Translations under genes and position numbers: made by a program
Shown here: positions 26,361 to 35,517 of the stretch, one piece after another
Layout of the letters: each line of letters begins with the position of its first letter
Numbering within the stretch: position 1 is the first letter of the stretch
Source: Holtiella tumoricola
Lineage (GTDB): Bacteria; Bacillota; Clostridia; Lachnospirales; Cellulosilyticaceae
Direction: 5' to 3'
Assembly: GCF_027857615.1 (NCBI RefSeq)
Contig: NZ_JAQIFT010000074.1
Location: forward strand, 1-64,000
Length of the DNA: 64,000 nucleotides
Notes under the pieces: generated by a model
Seen by the model: only the letters and a program-made list of their open reading frames with translations
Database searches by the model: none
Told to the model about the DNA's origin: nothing

Positions 26361-27029
26361 TTATATGTTTAAAATATTTGCATTTTCTTTTAAATAATTT
26401 TGCCTTAACTTATAGTCTGGCATAATTTGTTCTATAGTATGCCAAAAGGCCTTACTATGATCAAAATGAATTAAATGTACAACTTCATGTAAAGCTACAT
26501 ATCGAATAACTTCTATTGGCGCACCTATTAGTCTTACGTTATACGATAATGTTCCTCTTGCAGAACAACTTCCCCATCTTGTCTTTTGTTTTCTGATGGT
26601 TATTCTTTCATATTTACACCCTAATAAGTCACAATACTCTTGTGTAAACTGTGTCAGCAACTTTAATGCTTGTTTCTTCATGTACATTTCAACCTGTTTT
26701 TTTATAAGAAAGAGGTCATTTTTATTCGGAGTAATAATAATAAAGTGCTTATCACTTGTTGTAATAGTTGATTTTAATGTTAAACTTTCTTCTATCTCAA
26801 CTGCTAATTTATCCCCTAAATATAAAATTTCTCTTTTTGCAAGCCAGTCCTTTGCTTGTAATCGTTGCTGTTTCTCTTCTACTGTTTTATTAATCCACTC
26901 TTGATGTTTAGCTACAAATTCATCTATCATCTTACTGTTTATTGTATATGGAGCTTTTACTAAAACTGTTAAATCATCTTGTATATAAATGGCAAGTGTT
27001 TTTCTCTTTTGTCTAACAAGCTTATACAT
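26361..27029 (-). CDS. YgjP-like (DUF45) zinc metallopeptidase
   Basis: The 222-residue protein has the YgjP-like pattern: KTRWGSCS in the middle and an HExxH zinc site HEVVHLIHFDHSKAFW with the third ligand in the same helix-loop region. Function in the cell is unknown. GAAAGGGAG precedes the chosen ATG (27029); a start 24 codons upstream lacks one. Confidence 0.88.
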   Translation of the reverse strand: MYKLVRQKRKTLAIYIQDDLTVLVKAPYTINSKMIDEFVAKHQEWINKTVEEKQQRLQAKDWLAKREILYLGDKLAVEIEESLTLKSTITTSDKHFIIITPNKNDLFLIKKQVEMYMKKQALKLLTQFTQEYCDLLGCKYERITIRKQKTRWGSCSARGTLSYNVRLIGAPIEVIRYVALHEVVHLIHFDHSKAFWHTIEQIMPDYKLRQNYLKENANILNI

Positions 27030-27088
27030 ATTTTCTCCCTTTCTTATCCCTAGATTATACTCTAAAATAAAGAATTTTTCCACTAAAA

Positions 27089-27123
27089 AAGGAATCGTCA
27101 CTAAGCTTCTGTGCCGATTCCTT
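27089..27123 (-). terminator. Terminator after the SSB-like gene
   Basis: AAGGAATCG (27089-27097) pairs with CGATTCCTT (27115-27123); the minus strand then has TTTTTT. Confidence 0.8.
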
Positions 27124-27138
27124 CACCTATACTTTCTT

Positions 27139-27798
27139 TTAGGATTCTCCTCCCTCAATTGGAGTTGTTTCCTCTTCTAATATCTCCATTTTAGAGATAG
27201 AAACTTCATAAGCTACCTTACTCATAGCTTCTCCTGTCTCTAATTTCTTTTGGTAAGATCTACTTTGAATTCTACCCCATAATTCAATATGAGCACCTGT
27301 TTTAAGATTTTGCGCATACCTTGCATTTCTTCCCCACGTAATACATGGTATGTAGTCAGATTTATGATATGAACGATTTACTGCAAGTAATAAATCTGTA
27401 ATCTCTCTACCGAAAGGTGTTGTACGATAAACAGGATCTTTACATACAAAGCCACTTAAATAAATAGTATTTTTATTTTTTTTCATTTCTTCTTCTGATA
27501 CTTCTTTTACTTCTAATGCAAATATAGTTAAAATTAAGCGATTCTTTCCTTCTTCATACTGATTATAAGATCTAAATTGTCCTGTTATATCTAATACTTT
27601 ACCTTGAATATTTCCAAGTGGAGCTAGAAGCCTTTCAGAAACTGTCACTGGTAAAATATCTGCGGAATCACTTAATCTAGGAACCTCTAAATTAAAACTA
27701 TAAAATCCTTCTCCATATACTTTATGGCTATACGTGAGTTCACTTACCGCTTTTCCTATTATAAGTACTTCATTATTTTCTAAAATGTGTTCTATCAT
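27139..27798 (-). CDS. SSB-like protein with two OB folds
   Basis: The 219-residue protein has two OB-type halves. The first (1-105) contains LEVPRLSDSADILPVTV. The second (about 113-205) contains NTIYLSGFVCKDPVYRTTPFGREITDLLLAVNR and the SSB-like CITWGRNARYAQNLKTGAHIELWGRIQSR. This tandem form is common in Clostridia and differs from the essential Ssb, lacking an acidic DDDIPF tail. A role in single-strand DNA handling is inferred. Confidence 0.8.
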   Translation of the reverse strand: MIEHILENNEVLIIGKAVSELTYSHKVYGEGFYSFNLEVPRLSDSADILPVTVSERLLAPLGNIQGKVLDITGQFRSYNQYEEGKNRLILTIFALEVKEVSEEEMKKNKNTIYLSGFVCKDPVYRTTPFGREITDLLLAVNRSYHKSDYIPCITWGRNARYAQNLKTGAHIELWGRIQSRSYQKKLETGEAMSKVAYEVSISKMEILEEETTPIEGGES

Positions 27799-27906
27799 CT
27801 TACACCTCTCCCTTATCCTCTTATTGTTCTGTATTGATTTGATTCTTTTGTCACTATCATTTATATTAACAATGGTACAAGTTTATTACAGTTTTTAACA
27901 TTTATC

Positions 27907-28524
27907 CTAATTAATTTCTATTCCATAAATCATCATTGTTGCAATACCCGCTAGAGCTGCCTCTACGTTGTTAAAAGGTACCTCTACTGTAAATTCTCGC
28001 AGTACATCTAATGTACCTTCTGGTATTACCTCACTTGGATTAACACAACACTGTAAGCTTAAAGAACCATCAACTTGTAATTCTGCACTAGAAGCAGATA
28101 TATTCGCTGCTTCACTCCATCCATAGGTAATATATTTTTGATTCTTATGATGATAGGTTTCAGGAATGATATAATAGGTTGCTTGAATAAGCTTAAAAAG
28201 TCTCGTATAAATGCCATTTTTACTTAAGATATGCTTGGTAAGAGGTTTATCAAAGAAAAGTGCTACATTAAATTTAATTTTTTCATATATTGCTTTTTCA
28301 ATTCCCTCTTTAGTAAGTTCAACGACTAATAAGTCTGGTGCTTCTTTATCCTGTAATGTATTAATATAATTCCTTAAAGGAATTCTTTTATTATTAAAAT
28401 ATACAGACGTATCTTGAGGTTTTATATGCAAGAGCTTTAATCCTTTTTGCATACTTTGATCATAAATAAGTTGTAAAGCCTTTTTACTACTTTCCGCGCA
28501 ACTGTTTACAGCTAATGTAATCAT
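27907..28524 (-). CDS. Conserved-looking protein, unknown function
   Basis: The 205-residue protein starts MITLAVNSCAESSKKALQLI and has an alternating alpha/beta look without membrane segments. The C-terminal part (YITYGWSEAANISASSAEL...) faintly recalls the segment of Mur ligases that reads FG-x-x-x-x-A-x-I, but there is no P-loop. I cannot assign it. AGAGGAGG precedes the ATG, so it is a real gene. Confidence 0.6.
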   Translation of the reverse strand: MITLAVNSCAESSKKALQLIYDQSMQKGLKLLHIKPQDTSVYFNNKRIPLRNYINTLQDKEAPDLLVVELTKEGIEKAIYEKIKFNVALFFDKPLTKHILSKNGIYTRLFKLIQATYYIIPETYHHKNQKYITYGWSEAANISASSAELQVDGSLSLQCCVNPSEVIPEGTLDVLREFTVEVPFNNVEAALAGIATMMIYGIEIN

Positions 28525-28764
28525 AAGTAACCTCCTCTTATGTAAAAAATGATAATTTCATGTTGTAATTTTAGTGTTTACTAAGCATTCTATTTTATGT
28601 TCTATAAACTTTGGCAATCTTGATGCAGTGTATATATATTGATTTTTTTTATTTCTAGATACTATATATGTCACTTTTTTCTCCTTGTTAATTTCTTCTT
28701 TTTGTGTTAGATTAGGAGTTAATTAATAATCATTCTTTTAAGATAAAATTATTGGAGGTTTAAA

Positions 28765-31731
28765 ATGATGTTAAAAAATTTATTAAAACCCCACTTCACA
28801 GTCCAACTCAAAGATAACCAATCTGTTTATGACTTAGTTAAATGGAAAAAAGTAAATGTCCACCTCACAGATCATATGACTGGTAAAGTGCTCGTACATA
28901 TGACAGACTTAGATTTTCCTGAACACTTTTCGCAATCTGCTTGTGACATCATTGTAAGCAAATATTTTCGTAAAAGTGGTATTCCAACTGATTTGGGATA
29001 CGAGACCTCCTTTAAACAACTTGTCCATCGTATGGTTAACTTCTGGGTAAATGCTGCTTTAGATGAAGGCCTTATTGACCATTCAAATAAAAATACTTTT
29101 TATAATGAGCTAGCCTATATGATGCTTATGCAAATGTGGGCACCCAACAGTCCACAATGGTTTAATACCGGTTTAGCTCTTTCCTACGGTATTAAAGGTG
29201 AAGGCCAAGGCCACTACTTCTTTGACCAAACACAAAAATGTGTCGTTAAAGCATCTGACGCCTATACACGTACACAAGGCTCTGCCTGCTTTATTGTAAG
29301 TATCAAGGATTCTCTACTTGGTCCTAAATCCCTTACAGATCAACTTACTACTGAAACACGACTATTCAAATATGGCTCTGGAGTAGGTACCAATTGGTCA
29401 TCTATTCGTGCTGAAGGCGAACTTCTTTCTGGCGGTGGCAAATCTTCTGGTCTTATGAGTTTCTTAAAAGTCTTTGACCGCAATGCCGGTGCTATCAAAT
29501 CTGGTGGGACAACAAGACGTGCCGCTAAAATGAATGTTCTAGACTTAGAACATCCTGACTCCCTCGAATTTATCAACTGGAAATCAAAAGAAGAAGATAA
29601 AGTGATTGCATTAGGTAAGATGGGATATGATACACACTTCGATGGAGAAGCCTACGCTACTGTATCTGGCCAAAATGCTAACAACTCCATCCGTGTTAGT
29701 GATAGTTTTATGAATTCTTTAAATGATCCTGAAGCTACATTCTCACAAATTAATCGTGTAGACCACACTATTCATCAAACACTTCCTGCAAAAGATATAT
29801 GGCAACAAATCACTCATGCAGCTTGGCGTTGTGGTGACCCCGGTATTCAGTTTGATGATACAATTAATGCTTGGCACACTTGTCCTGCTGGCGAAAATGG
29901 CAATGCCGATGATCCTAAGAATCGTATACATGCAAGTAATCCATGTTCTGAGTATATGTTCTTAGATGATACAGCTTGTAATCTAGCAAGTATCAACATC
30001 CTAAAATTCTATGATATTGATACAGATACTTTTGATATTGAAAGCTACCTTCACTGCATCATGCTTATTCAGCTAGTATTAGAGGCTACTATCCATCATG
30101 GTCAGTTCCCAACTCCTGAAATTGCTGAACGTTCTTATCACTTTAGAACAACTGGTTTAGGGCTAACTAATCTAGGTGCACTCTTTATGCTTATGGGGCT
30201 TCCATATGATAGTGAAGCCGCTCGTACTATTGGCGCTAGCCTTATGAGCTTACTTACAGGTCAGGCTTATTATATTTCTAGCTTAATGGCTCAAGAAATA
30301 GGCCCCTTTACCTACTTTGAGCAAAACAAGCCTTATATGATGCGTGTACTACGCAATCATGCACGTTGCAGTGGATTACAACTTATACAACCTCAATTTG
30401 AAGGATTGGGCTATCTCCCACCTACTATCTCTCATTCAGCTTTAGCGAACTTACATCAAAGTACACTTAGCCATGCCTTAAAAGAGGTATGGAATAAAGC
30501 CCTTGAATCTGGAGAGACCAATGGATATAGAAATGCCCAGGTATCTGTTTTAGCACCAACGGGTACAATTGCCTTTGCTATGGACTGTGCTACAACTTCA
30601 TCAGAACCTTTCTTTAGTCATGTAACTTATAAGAAATTAGTAGGTGGAGGCTTTATGGAAATTGTTAATCCCATTCTTCCTCTTACGCTAAAAAAATTAG
30701 GTTATAACCAACAAGAAGCTCAAGCAATTATTGACTATATTATGAGAAAAGAAGAACGTGATGGCTATAGCATATTAGTTGATGGAAAAATTGAAGGCGC
30801 CCCACACCTTAAGCAAGAACATTATGCTATCTTTGATACCGCTAATAAATGTGGTTCAGGCGTTCGTTATATCTCACCTGAAGCCCATGTTAAAATGATG
30901 GCTGCCCTTACACCACATGTATCAGGTGCCATTTCTAAAACAGTAAACTTACCACATGATGCTACTGAACAAGATGTTTCGAATATTTATAGGCTCTCTT
31001 TTGAATTAGGTGTGAAGGCTATCGCTCTATATCGAGATGGCTGTAAAGCCTCTCAACCTCTTAGCACAAGTCTTAATACTACTGGTATCAAAAAGTTAGA
31101 AGATTTATCATACAATGAGCTTCTAGACTATGTTAAACATCCTGAAAAGCATTACACACCTATTCGCACCAAGCCTACAGGCATTCGTAATGCACATGTA
31201 CATGAAGCTGAAATTAATGGATTAAAGCTATATATTACAGTATCCTTCTTTGATAATGGAAAACTTGGTGAAATTTATGTATCCGCAGGTAGACAAGGTT
31301 CTCTTGTAAAAGGGCTTTTAGATAGTATTTCTACAACTATTTCAGAAATGCTCCAGTATGGTGTACCCGCTCAAGATATTGCTAAAATGTATCGAGGACA
31401 AAAGTTCGAGCCTAGTGGCTTTGTAGGAGGACACCCTTATATTAAACGTGTAGATTCTATTTCTGATCTTATTAGCAAGATTATTGATATTGAATTAGGA
31501 GACTTTACTTACTGCCAAGTTAAACCAGACTCAGAATCAATCTCTACACGTTCCTACTTATCTGCTAATATATCTTTCCCTCCTACTGCTGAGACTATCA
31601 GAACGTCTACTAGCCATTCTGATTTTTCACTAGAAGGTGAGCTTTGCCCAAACTGTGGTAGTACCAAACTCATTAAAAATGGCACATGTAAAGTATGTGC
31701 CGAATGTGGTACAACAACTGGCTGTAGTTAA
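28765..31731 (+). CDS. nrdJ: Adenosylcobalamin-dependent (class II) ribonucleotide reductase
   Basis: The 988-residue enzyme reduces ribonucleotides without oxygen-dependent radicals. Visible marks are the first redox Cys in QGSACFIVS, the NPCSEYMFLDD radical-site motif with a CNLASINI partner, APTGTIAF, and a C-terminal cysteine-rich tail (CPNCGSTK...CKVCAECG) of the NrdJ type. Adenosylcobalamin is supplied in part by CobO nearby. No cobalamin riboswitch was seen in the 240-bp upstream gap. GGAGG precedes the ATG. Confidence 0.96.
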   Translation: MMLKNLLKPHFTVQLKDNQSVYDLVKWKKVNVHLTDHMTGKVLVHMTDLDFPEHFSQSACDIIVSKYFRKSGIPTDLGYETSFKQLVHRMVNFWVNAALDEGLIDHSNKNTFYNELAYMMLMQMWAPNSPQWFNTGLALSYGIKGEGQGHYFFDQTQKCVVKASDAYTRTQGSACFIVSIKDSLLGPKSLTDQLTTETRLFKYGSGVGTNWSSIRAEGELLSGGGKSSGLMSFLKVFDRNAGAIKSGGTTRRAAKMNVLDLEHPDSLEFINWKSKEEDKVIALGKMGYDTHFDGEAYATVSGQNANNSIRVSDSFMNSLNDPEATFSQINRVDHTIHQTLPAKDIWQQITHAAWRCGDPGIQFDDTINAWHTCPAGENGNADDPKNRIHASNPCSEYMFLDDTACNLASINILKFYDIDTDTFDIESYLHCIMLIQLVLEATIHHGQFPTPEIAERSYHFRTTGLGLTNLGALFMLMGLPYDSEAARTIGASLMSLLTGQAYYISSLMAQEIGPFTYFEQNKPYMMRVLRNHARCSGLQLIQPQFEGLGYLPPTISHSALANLHQSTLSHALKEVWNKALESGETNGYRNAQVSVLAPTGTIAFAMDCATTSSEPFFSHVTYKKLVGGGFMEIVNPILPLTLKKLGYNQQEAQAIIDYIMRKEERDGYSILVDGKIEGAPHLKQEHYAIFDTANKCGSGVRYISPEAHVKMMAALTPHVSGAISKTVNLPHDATEQDVSNIYRLSFELGVKAIALYRDGCKASQPLSTSLNTTGIKKLEDLSYNELLDYVKHPEKHYTPIRTKPTGIRNAHVHEAEINGLKLYITVSFFDNGKLGEIYVSAGRQGSLVKGLLDSISTTISEMLQYGVPAQDIAKMYRGQKFEPSGFVGGHPYIKRVDSISDLISKIIDIELGDFTYCQVKPDSESISTRSYLSANISFPPTAETIRTSTSHSDFSLEGELCPNCGSTKLIKNGTCKVCAECGTTTGCS

Positions 31732-31824
31732 TAGTAACATTCTTACAGTTTTTGCATATTTTATATAGTAGGCAGCTTAAGTGACATCATGTTAACATAC
31801 TTTGTGAAATGGGGCGAGAATAGC

Positions 31825-32031
31825 ATGCGTAATAGAATGCTAGACCAAGAATCTATCCTTGAAACAAAAAAACAACTTGTGCAAGCTATCATTGACGGAC
31901 AGTATAATTTACAATCAGAAGAAGTGTTATCACTTAGTAGACATTTAGATGAACTTATGCTTCCAGCATTTCAAACGCAACTTGACTTTTATAATGAATA
32001 TTTAAATTTCTCTCATCCTTTTACGACATAA
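31825..32031 (+). CDS. Spo0E-family aspartyl-phosphate phosphatase
   Basis: The 68-residue protein has SEEVLSLSRHLDELM, fitting the S-x-x-L-D signature of Spo0E-like phosphatases that dephosphorylate Spo0A~P and delay sporulation. The start at 31825 follows GGGGCGAG; an upstream ATG at 31789 is possible but has no ribosome-binding site. It lies about 90 bp after nrdJ and may be read from it. Confidence 0.72.
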   Translation: MRNRMLDQESILETKKQLVQAIIDGQYNLQSEEVLSLSRHLDELMLPAFQTQLDFYNEYLNFSHPFTT

Positions 32032-32062
32032 ACTTATACCCCCTTAGGTATAAAATAAATTT

Positions 32063-32092
32063 AGCCTGCTACTTTTGTAGCAGGCCTTTTTT
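32063..32092. terminator. Bidirectional terminator between spo0E-like and pdaB-like genes
   Basis: GCCTGCTAC (32064-32072) and GTAGCAGGC (32077-32085) form a perfect stem with a TTTT loop and a T6 tail on the plus strand. Confidence 0.85.
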
Positions 32093-32807
32093 ATTGTTTA
32101 TATTGTCTTCCTGTATGATCAATTGTATAACCATCTTTTATAATCAACTCAGAAATAGGTACAATCTCATACCCTTTCGCCTTAAGTCCTTTAATAATTT
32201 CAGGTAGCGCATCTTTTGTATACTTTGTAGCATTGTGTAATAGCACAATAGAACCAGGTGCTAAGTTCTTATGTTTCAATACACGATCTATCATCTCTTG
32301 CTTGCCGTAGTTCTTCCAATCTAAAGAATCTACATCCCATTGAATCGTATAATAACCACATTCTGTAGCTGCTTCTACTACTGTATCATTATATTCTCCA
32401 TAAGGTGCACGATATAGTATACAGTCTTGTCCTGTTAATTCCTTAATCATATTATGAGCAAATCGAATATCCTTCTTAATATCCTCTTTAGACATATTGG
32501 TCACATGAGGATGTCTATCTGAATGGTTAGCTACATCATGACCTGATTCTGCTATTTTTTTTACTGCTTCAGGATTACTTCTCATCCAATCTCCTACCAT
32601 AAAAAATGTAGCCTTAACCCCCTCTTGATTTAATGTGGCTAGTATATCATCAATATCATCTGCTCCCCATGCACAATCAAATGTTAGTGATACCTTTTTA
32701 TCATTTGTCGAAACAGAATAAATAGGAAGTAACCTGGCCTGTACTATCACTTGGCTCAATATCATTACGCTAATAAGTATAAAAGTTATAATATGCTTGC
32801 GTTTCAC
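32091..32807 (-). CDS. Polysaccharide deacetylase, PdaB/CE4-type
   Basis: The 238-residue exported protein has an N-terminal membrane/signal segment (IITFILISVMILSQVIVQA) and a NodB domain with SLTFDCAWGADD (catalytic Asp), SGHDVANHSDRHPHV (metal His pair H-x3-H) and YRAPYGEYN. CE4 enzymes deacetylate peptidoglycan or chitin. The DCAWG form and spore context suggest a PdaB-like cortex role; a chitin role is possible but less likely. The start is a GTG after GGAGG. Confidence 0.9.
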   Translation of the reverse strand: MKRKHIITFILISVMILSQVIVQARLLPIYSVSTNDKKVSLTFDCAWGADDIDDILATLNQEGVKATFFMVGDWMRSNPEAVKKIAESGHDVANHSDRHPHVTNMSKEDIKKDIRFAHNMIKELTGQDCILYRAPYGEYNDTVVEAATECGYYTIQWDVDSLDWKNYGKQEMIDRVLKHKNLAPGSIVLLHNATKYTKDALPEIIKGLKAKGYEIVPISELIIKDGYTIDHTGRQYKQ

Positions 32808-32952
32808 TATTCAACCTCCACTCATTTTATATTTTCTTTTTCTTTCCTAGTTTTTTCTATTCTTATAAAATTATTCACATTCTTAAATGCAAGTACTTTT
32901 AATTCTCCACAAATTATCTATTTTACTCCCAAAATCTCAATAACTATATATA

Positions 32953-32984
32953 CAAAAAAGAGACCATATTTCCATGATCTCTTC
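32953..32984 (-). terminator. Terminator of the NlpC/P60 gene
   Basis: AAGAGACCAT and ATGATCTCTT pair around TTTCC; the minus strand continues with TTTTT. Confidence 0.75.
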
Positions 32985-32996
32985 TACTCTCACTTA

Positions 32997-33830
32997 TTAA
33001 ATTACTCGTTTAATTCCGATGATTGGTTTTCCATAATTTAATTCACCCATTGTAATACCTGTTTTAGGAGTACTTGCATGGATGATTGATCCATTACCTG
33101 CATAAATTGCTACGTGATCAATATTTCCATTATAACCATAGAATATAAGATCTCCTGGTAATAAATCATTTTTGCTTACTTTTGTACCATTACTTGCAAA
33201 TTGTGATCTTGAGCTACGTTGTAAGCTAATATCAAAGTTTTTATATACTTGTTGTACGAATCCTGAGCAATCTGCTCCTTTAGTAAGACTATTACCACCA
33301 TATACATATGGATTTCCTAAAAATTGCTTTGCATAAGCAATAACTTCTTCACCTAAATATGTTTCTGCTTGTTCTGGCTCTTCTACTGCTGTCTTTGTAT
33401 AAGGAATTAAACCAAGAGTATCTTCATTGAGCTGATCCTTATATATGTAACCATCAATACCTTCAATTTGGATATGGTACCAATTATCAATTCTTTTTGT
33501 TACAAATACTGGTACATCTTTTGCAATAAAGTTAATAATATCTGAATCTGGACTTGGTTCTCTTCTTACTGTTGCCTCATCAACAACAACACATGATACA
33601 AGGCCTTCTTTTTTATCTACATTAGTAATTATATTTTCTTCTATGATTTGAGTTCCTAAAACAGCCGATACATTTGACATACTATTAATTGCTGTATTCT
33701 TTGTTAATACGAACCCCTCTTCTGTAATAACTTGCTGAGGTGCTACATTTTCTACCGTATTTGCATAAGTACTACTTCCTAATCCGACAATTGATAACAT
33801 CGTAATACCCATAAATTGTTTGATAGTCAT
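32997..33830 (-). CDS. Secreted SH3/NlpC-P60 cell-wall peptidase
   Basis: The 277-residue protein has a signal peptide (MTIKQFMGITMLSIVGLGSSTYA), a bacterial SH3 domain (about 65-135) and a C-terminal NlpC/P60 domain with the catalytic Cys in GADCSGFVQQVY, His in IDHVAIYAG and the third polar residue in IIHAST. It would cut peptidoglycan stem peptides. It is monocistronic with a perfect consensus promoter. Confidence 0.94.
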   Translation of the reverse strand: MTIKQFMGITMLSIVGLGSSTYANTVENVAPQQVITEEGFVLTKNTAINSMSNVSAVLGTQIIEENIITNVDKKEGLVSCVVVDEATVRREPSPDSDIINFIAKDVPVFVTKRIDNWYHIQIEGIDGYIYKDQLNEDTLGLIPYTKTAVEEPEQAETYLGEEVIAYAKQFLGNPYVYGGNSLTKGADCSGFVQQVYKNFDISLQRSSRSQFASNGTKVSKNDLLPGDLIFYGYNGNIDHVAIYAGNGSIIHASTPKTGITMGELNYGKPIIGIKRVI

Positions 33831-33899
33831 TTGTTACCCCCTATAATTTATATTTATCTATTTAAGTTGTTATATTTATTAAGTAATTGTTACATAATT

Positions 33900-33928
33900 A
33901 TTATATGTGTATTATTTATTTTTGTCAA
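33900..33928 (-). promoter_or_regulatory. Consensus promoter of the NlpC/P60 gene
   Basis: TTGACA (33923-33928), a 17-bp spacer and TATAAT (33900-33905): a perfect sigma-A promoter 70 bp upstream of the start. The remaining 33929-34115 is AT-rich with no further signal I can support. Confidence 0.85.
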
Positions 33929-34114
33929 GCTATTGTGGCTACTTTATCCACACTTTTTTTACTCTTAATTGTAAGTTAGTTACTATTTTACAATGTGTTT
34001 ATATGTTTTATTGTGCATTTACACAACACTTCCATATCTTTTCAATTATTTCTTTCTATCTCACCTCTAAATATCCACATTAAACGACTTGTCCTCTCTA
34101 TAAAAATAAATAAA

Positions 34115-34145
34115 AAAAACAGTAAATTTTCATTTACTGTTTTCT
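34115..34145 (-). terminator. Terminator of the ptsH-ptsI-antiterminator-crr operon
   Basis: AAAACAGTAAAT and ATTTACTGTTTT pair around a 4-nt loop; the minus strand has a long T-run after the stem. Confidence 0.85.
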
Positions 34146-34157
34146 TATTTATTACGA

Positions 34158-34643
34158 TTATTTATTTTTCTTTAAAGTCATTACAGAAGTTTTTCCAGCT
34201 TCTACTTTTCCTGTTGTACGGTTTTTAAACTCAACTTCATCAGTATTTGTAATAACAAATGGAGATGTAAGTGGTTTACCAAGTTCTTTAACACGTTCAA
34301 TATCAACCTCTAAAATAGGATCACCTTGTTTAACTGTATCTCCTTCTTCTACAAGTCGTTTGAAACCTTCACCTTTTAAATCAACTGTGTCTATACCAAT
34401 ATGAATAAGTAAATCTAATCCTGATGTGCTTTCAATACCAATGGCATGATTTGTTGGGAAGATTTGTACTACTTTACCATCACATGGTGCTACTACAACT
34501 TTTTCTGTTGGAATAATAGCAATACCGTCTCCTACCATTTTTTCTGAGAAAACTGGATCTGGTACTTGTGATAAATCTATTGCTTCACCTGTCATTGGAG
34601 AACATAATTCAATACCTTTAAACTTACTGAAGAAACCAAACAT
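34158..34643 (-). CDS. crr: PTS glucose-type EIIA (Crr)
   Basis: The 161-residue phosphocarrier passes phosphate from HPr to EIIB. It has the PTS EIIA-Glc pattern with DLLIHIGIDTV (active-site His near 93) and VVAPCDGKVVQ upstream (second His replaced in part by TNHAIGIES, which supplies the other His). As a free EIIA it can serve NagE, which lacks one. It ends the pts operon, 29 bp after the antiterminator gene. Confidence 0.95.
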   Translation of the reverse strand: MFGFFSKFKGIELCSPMTGEAIDLSQVPDPVFSEKMVGDGIAIIPTEKVVVAPCDGKVVQIFPTNHAIGIESTSGLDLLIHIGIDTVDLKGEGFKRLVEEGDTVKQGDPILEVDIERVKELGKPLTSPFVITNTDEVEFKNRTTGKVEAGKTSVMTLKKNK

Positions 34644-34672
34644 AGTAGCCTCCTTAAATTAATCCATTATTT

Positions 34673-35506
34673 TTATTTAATCTTACTTAAAGAAATAAGC
34701 TTTTGAATATCAACAGCCATATAAGCTATTAACCCTTCCTTAAACTGTACTTTTCTCTCTTTCTCTAGATATACAGTTACCATCTGTGCTGCTTTATATG
34801 CACCCTTAAGATGTTTTGCTACTTCTTTCTTAATAAGCATTTCTATATCATTATATTTATTTCCATTATCTATATAAAACTTAAGCATAGTATGAAATTC
34901 TTTTTTTACACCTTCATGATTTATATCAACATTACATTGTTGGCCTACAATGTGTAAACATTCTTTATAAATTCGTGTCATTTTCATAATTTCAGTAACA
35001 GGTTTATTTCTTGTTGCTGAACGTAAATGGAGTGCAATAAAACCTTGTTCTTCTTCACCTAAGTCTATTCCTATTGTTTCATTTATATAATCTCTTGCAA
35101 TTCCAGCAATCTCAAATTCTTTCTTATATAAATCAATAATCTCTTCTATAAAAGGATTCTCTATAGTAAGGCCCATCCCTAAACGTTCAATCGCAAATTC
35201 TATATGCTCTTTAAGCATCTTTTCACTATTCTCATTTAAGGAACCTAGATTTTCTTCTGCAATTTGAATAATTTTATGTGTAACTTGTTTAATCTTACGT
35301 GTTAATGCATTCATCTCTTTCAAATCGAGATGTTCTGCATCTGTTGGAAGTTCATGGAATACTTTTTCAATATTAGCATTTTCTTTTATGGTGTCACCTG
35401 TCTTCTTGCCAAAACCAATACCTTTACTGACCAAAATAACTTGATCTTGCTCCTGACTTGCCAACACCACATTATTATTAAACACTTTTATGATCTGGTA
35501 CTCCAT
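34673..35506 (-). CDS. BglG/GlcT-family transcription antiterminator
   Basis: The 277-residue protein has an RNA-binding CAT domain (1-55, VFNNNVVLASQEQDQVILVSKGIGFGKK) and two PRD domains (about 65-170 and 170-277) with His residues in KEHIEFAIERL, EQGFIALHLRSA and NHEGVKKEF. Such proteins bind RAT RNA when their PRDs sense PTS phosphorylation. Two RAT sites lie in this window (nagE and ptsH leaders), so autoregulation of its own operon is likely. Whether it is closer to GlcT or LicT is uncertain. Confidence 0.93.
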   Translation of the reverse strand: MEYQIIKVFNNNVVLASQEQDQVILVSKGIGFGKKTGDTIKENANIEKVFHELPTDAEHLDLKEMNALTRKIKQVTHKIIQIAEENLGSLNENSEKMLKEHIEFAIERLGMGLTIENPFIEEIIDLYKKEFEIAGIARDYINETIGIDLGEEEQGFIALHLRSATRNKPVTEIMKMTRIYKECLHIVGQQCNVDINHEGVKKEFHTMLKFYIDNGNKYNDIEMLIKKEVAKHLKGAYKAAQMVTVYLEKERKVQFKEGLIAYMAVDIQKLISLSKIK

Positions 35507-35517
35507 CTCTTTACCTC

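Noticed and set aside
28525..28764. Cobalamin riboswitch upstream of nrdJ
   Set aside because: Looked for because the enzyme needs B12; the gap is short, AT-rich and lacks the B12-box pattern.
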